A stretch of DNA of 64,000 nucleotides from Desulfovibrio aminophilus DSM 12254 (GTDB lineage Bacteria > Desulfobacterota > Desulfovibrionia > Desulfovibrionales > Desulfovibrionaceae), in contig NZ_AUMA01000010.1 of the NCBI RefSeq assembly GCF_000422565.1, positions 1-64,000 on the forward strand, written 5' to 3'. This document shows, piece by piece, positions 61,758 to 64,000 of the stretch (position 1 is its first letter; each line of letters begins with the position of its first letter). The notes beneath the pieces were generated by a model. The model searched no databases and was not told the DNA's origin. It saw only the letters and a list, made by a program, of their open reading frames with translations. The translations under genes and the position numbers were made by a program.

Positions 61758-63465
61758 CTGCCCTCCTGGCGCATGGAATCTCCACCACCAACCGCGCCCC
61801 CTTGCCCGGACTGGACAGGATCCGCAGACGCCCCCCCAGGATGTGGGCCCGCTCGGCCATGCCGCGCAGCCCCATGCGGTTCTCACCCTCGGCCGCGGCC
61901 AGGACCGTCTCCGGGTCGAAGCCCACGCCGTCGTCCTCCACGCGCAACAGAATGTGCGGATGGGAGGATACGATGCGCACCCGGGCGCTTGCCGCGCCCG
62001 AATGCTTGCCCACGTTGGTCAGTCCTTCCTGGATGATGCGGAAAAGGTTGACCTCGACACCGCTTTCCAGTTCCATATTCTCCATCCCGGCCGAGGAGAA
62101 GTCAACAGCGACGCCCGTTACGCCGCTGAAGTCCTCGCAGTACTGGGCCACGGCCCGCACCATGCCGAGTTGGTCCAGGGACGGAGGCCGCAAATCGTAG
62201 GCGATCTCGCGGACCGCGCCCACCGTGTCCTGCAGCGTCCGACTGATCAGGGAAGCACGTTCCCGGGCCTCGGGGCTGACCAGCCTCGGCCCGGCCAGCA
62301 AGGTTTCCAGCAGTATCTTGAGCGAGGTCAGGTTCTGGGCCACGTTGTCGTGCAGATCGCGGGCGATGCGGCGGCGCTCGGATTCCTGCACCTCCAGCAT
62401 CTGGCGCGTGAGGGTGCGAATCCGGGCGTTGGCCTCGCGCAGTTCACTGGTCCGCTCGCTCACCCGCCGCTCCAGATCCTCCTGGATCGACTCCAGGGCC
62501 ATCTGGGCCAGCTTGATCTCCGTGATGTCCGAATGGGTGCCCACGATGCGCAGGGGACGGCCGTCGGAATCCCGCTCCATCACGCTGCCGCGCGACAACA
62601 CCCAGCGCCAACGCCCCCGGCTGTCGCGGATGCGGAATTCCGCCCTGTAGGCAGGAACCCGGCCCTCCAGATGGTCGCGCAAGGCCTCCAGAACCTGGGC
62701 CTTGTCCTCGAAATGGATGAGACTGCCCCAAAACACCTGGGCCGCGTCCACCTGACCCGGCTCGAAGCCCAGGAGCCGGTAATAGCTGTCGCTGAAATAG
62801 GTCTCGCCGGTCTCCAGGTCGTGGTCGAAGACGCCGTCGGAGGTGGCGTCCAGAACCATACGCAGCCGGGTCTCGCTTCGGCGCAGGGCGTCGCGGGCGC
62901 GCTGGTGCTCGGTGACGTCGTGGAACACGCCGACGTAGTGCGTGACGCGGCCCTCTGCGTCATGCAGGGAGTCGACAGCGGCCCAAAGGGTCACCGAGGA
63001 GCCGTCCCGACGTTCGAAAACGACCTCACCCCGCCACTGCCCTTCCCTTTCAAGGGTGGCGAAGATCACATCGCGCAGAAACGACGCCGTTGCCGGACTG
63101 CACGCCCGCAACAGGCCGTGGGCCATGAATTCCTGGTTGTCGACGCCCAGGATGCGTGCGTGCGCTCGATTGGCGTACACCGGACGAAAGGCCGCATCGC
63201 GGATGGCCATGCCGTCGCTGGAATCCTCCACGGCCTTCTGGAACAGCCGCATGCGTTCCTCGGTCTCCCGGCAGGCAATCGCGAAGCGGCTCACGCCGCG
63301 CAGGGCCACGACGGCCAAACCCATGCCCGCAAGAAGCGCGGCGGCCATCACCCACCACCAGTCTCCCGGCCGTTCCCAGAGCAACCACGCCGCGCAGCCC
63401 CCCCAGAGGAGGAAAAGCGCGCTGGAGGCGGTTACGGCCGCGCGTAGCGGAAGTCTTCTCTTCAT
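61726..63465 (-). CDS. PAS-containing histidine kinase (HisKA_3 type)
   Basis: 579 residues from ATG at 63465 (GGAG six bases upstream). Two membrane helices (9-30, 37-58), PAS domains (80-190 and 205-315), HisKA_3 with His about 370 (ERRRIARDLHDNVAQNL) and an ATPase domain (EGLTNVGKHSGA, DDGVGFD, MGLRGMAERA). It is the sensor for the adjacent NarL/FixJ regulator. There is almost no periplasmic loop, so the signal is probably membrane-derived or cytoplasmic via PAS. A longer open frame upstream to 63870 is not supported. Confidence 0.93.
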   Translation of the reverse strand: MKRRLPLRAAVTASSALFLLWGGCAAWLLWERPGDWWWVMAAALLAGMGLAVVALRGVSRFAIACRETEERMRLFQKAVEDSSDGMAIRDAAFRPVYANRAHARILGVDNQEFMAHGLLRACSPATASFLRDVIFATLEREGQWRGEVVFERRDGSSVTLWAAVDSLHDAEGRVTHYVGVFHDVTEHQRARDALRRSETRLRMVLDATSDGVFDHDLETGETYFSDSYYRLLGFEPGQVDAAQVFWGSLIHFEDKAQVLEALRDHLEGRVPAYRAEFRIRDSRGRWRWVLSRGSVMERDSDGRPLRIVGTHSDITEIKLAQMALESIQEDLERRVSERTSELREANARIRTLTRQMLEVQESERRRIARDLHDNVAQNLTSLKILLETLLAGPRLVSPEARERASLISRTLQDTVGAVREIAYDLRPPSLDQLGMVRAVAQYCEDFSGVTGVAVDFSSAGMENMELESGVEVNLFRIIQEGLTNVGKHSGAASARVRIVSSHPHILLRVEDDGVGFDPETVLAAAEGENRMGLRGMAERAHILGGRLRILSSPGKGARLVVEIPCARRADGDTEEDSHR

Positions 63466-63639
63466 GCCCTGCTCCATGAACGCCCGATCACTGGCCGAGG
63501 ACCACTCGACGGCCATATAGCAATGGGACAAAGCCGTTGACAACCATTCCGCCACCCCAGGTTCGTCTTGCATTTCCCAGGGATTGTCCGCATAGTCCGG
63601 AGTTGGAGAGAGGAGCCCGACCCCCTCCCCCCACGAGCC

Positions 63640-64000
63640 ATGAGCGACCTGAACATGCCCGAATACAAGGTCTCGGTGGACCAACTCCGCCCCGGGGTCT
63701 TCGTTCGCCTGGAAAAGGTCAACTGGTTCAACCATCCCTTCCTCTTTTCCAGCTTCAAGATCAGGACGCTGGCCGAACTGGAGGTTCTGCGCAGCCTGGG
63801 CGTGACCGAGGTGATCTGCGTCCCGGAGAAAAGCGACTGTCTGCCGGGACCGGCCGAAGCCGCGCCCCAAGCCCCAGCGGCGGCCGATCCCGGGAAAAAT
63901 CCGGCCGCGGACGCCCTCTGGCGGGTGAAAAACGAACGCATCGAGCGCCTGCGTCAGAAGAAGCTGCGCATCGCCGAGTGCGAGGAGCGTTACGCCGCCT
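63640..64000 (+). CDS. DUF3391-type N terminus of an HD-GYP-like protein (cut by the window edge)
   Basis: ATG at 63640 opens a frame that runs to the window end (120 codons). Residues 8-60 (YKVSVDQLRPGVFVRLEKVN, HPFLFSSFKIRT, LGVTEVICVPEKSD) match the DUF3391 domain that precedes HD-GYP cyclic-di-GMP phosphodiesterases. A Pro/Ala linker and a basic helix (RIERLRQKKLRIAECEERY) follow. Full function depends on sequence beyond 64000. Divergent from the kinase gene. Confidence 0.8.
   Translation, partial: MSDLNMPEYKVSVDQLRPGVFVRLEKVNWFNHPFLFSSFKIRTLAELEVLRSLGVTEVICVPEKSDCLPGPAEAAPQAPAAADPGKNPAADALWRVKNERIERLRQKKLRIAECEERYAA

Noticed and set aside
63466-63870. Upstream extension of the PAS kinase
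   Set aside because: ATG at 63465 has a well-placed GGAG, and the extension overlaps the divergent DUF3391 gene in shadow frame.

Overview
This is a high-GC window from a sulfate-reducing deltaproteobacterium of the Desulfovibrionales, most likely Desulfovibrionaceae. The genus cannot be fixed from the sequence. The strongest pointers are a complete tmc set (tetraheme cytochrome TmcA, CCG-type iron-sulfur protein TmcB, membrane cytochrome b TmcC, Trp-rich TmcD), multi-PAS kinases with CPxCP cysteine clusters, and a chemosensory operon holding ParA and HEAT-repeat genes. The gene content looks chromosomal and mostly housekeeping. I saw no insertion sequence, prophage, integron or CRISPR array.

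Layout. 1-540: the 5' end of a 16S rRNA gene leaving the left edge on the minus strand, with boxA and two promoters. 541-2200: an AlkD-like repair protein with two compensating frameshifts, then an AraC/GyrI-type regulator. 2205-3716: a TonB-like N terminus fused to a hydrolase-like domain without a normal nucleophile. 3831-12559 (minus): a signalling cluster of an alpha/beta hydrolase, two receiver-kinase paralogues, two single-domain receivers, a tandem universal stress protein, an unknown protein and a membrane kinase with a putative periplasmic heme c site. 12560-13020: an AT-rich divergent control region with a sigma-54-type promoter and GTATG/CATAC half-sites. 13021-17274: tmcD-C-B-A and an Rrf2 regulator.

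17355-42004 is mainly housekeeping: asnS, a metallo-beta-lactamase-fold protein, ftsY, a methyltransferase, a CYTH protein, a DUF2157 membrane protein, an RluA-type synthase, then a tightly packed plus-strand run (ornithine cyclodeaminase family, EamA transporter, AddA-like and AddB-like helicase-nuclease, PPC-domain protein, lhgO, nitronate-monooxygenase-like protein). A minus-strand run follows (cyclophilin, xerC, receiver-GGDEF, HDOD, small protein, dprA, cpoB), then a plus-strand membrane protein.

42077-50801 (minus) is a chemosensory operon transcribed cheB, HEAT-repeat gene, cheR, parA-like, cheW, cheY, cheA. A tRNA-Pro(CGG) follows. 51483-57294 holds a FadR-type regulator and a divergent catabolic operon (TRAP transporter, tartrate/D-malate dehydrogenase family enzyme, asparaginase). 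57803-60024 is a molybdate-type ABC transporter with an atypical binding protein. The right end has a Cys-rich 83-residue protein, an HU protein, a NarL/FixJ two-component pair and the start of an HD-GYP-type protein.

How the parts may work together (inference): the kinase cluster, including the heme-type sensor, probably senses redox or electron-donor state and controls the divergent tmc operon, which moves electrons from periplasmic cytochrome c3 across the membrane. The FadR-type regulator probably controls the divergent TRAP/dehydrogenase/asparaginase operon. The most unusual items are the TonB-hydrolase fusion, the heme-type kinase beside tmc, the CheA with a degenerate third Hpt domain, and the ModA-like protein without the usual serines.
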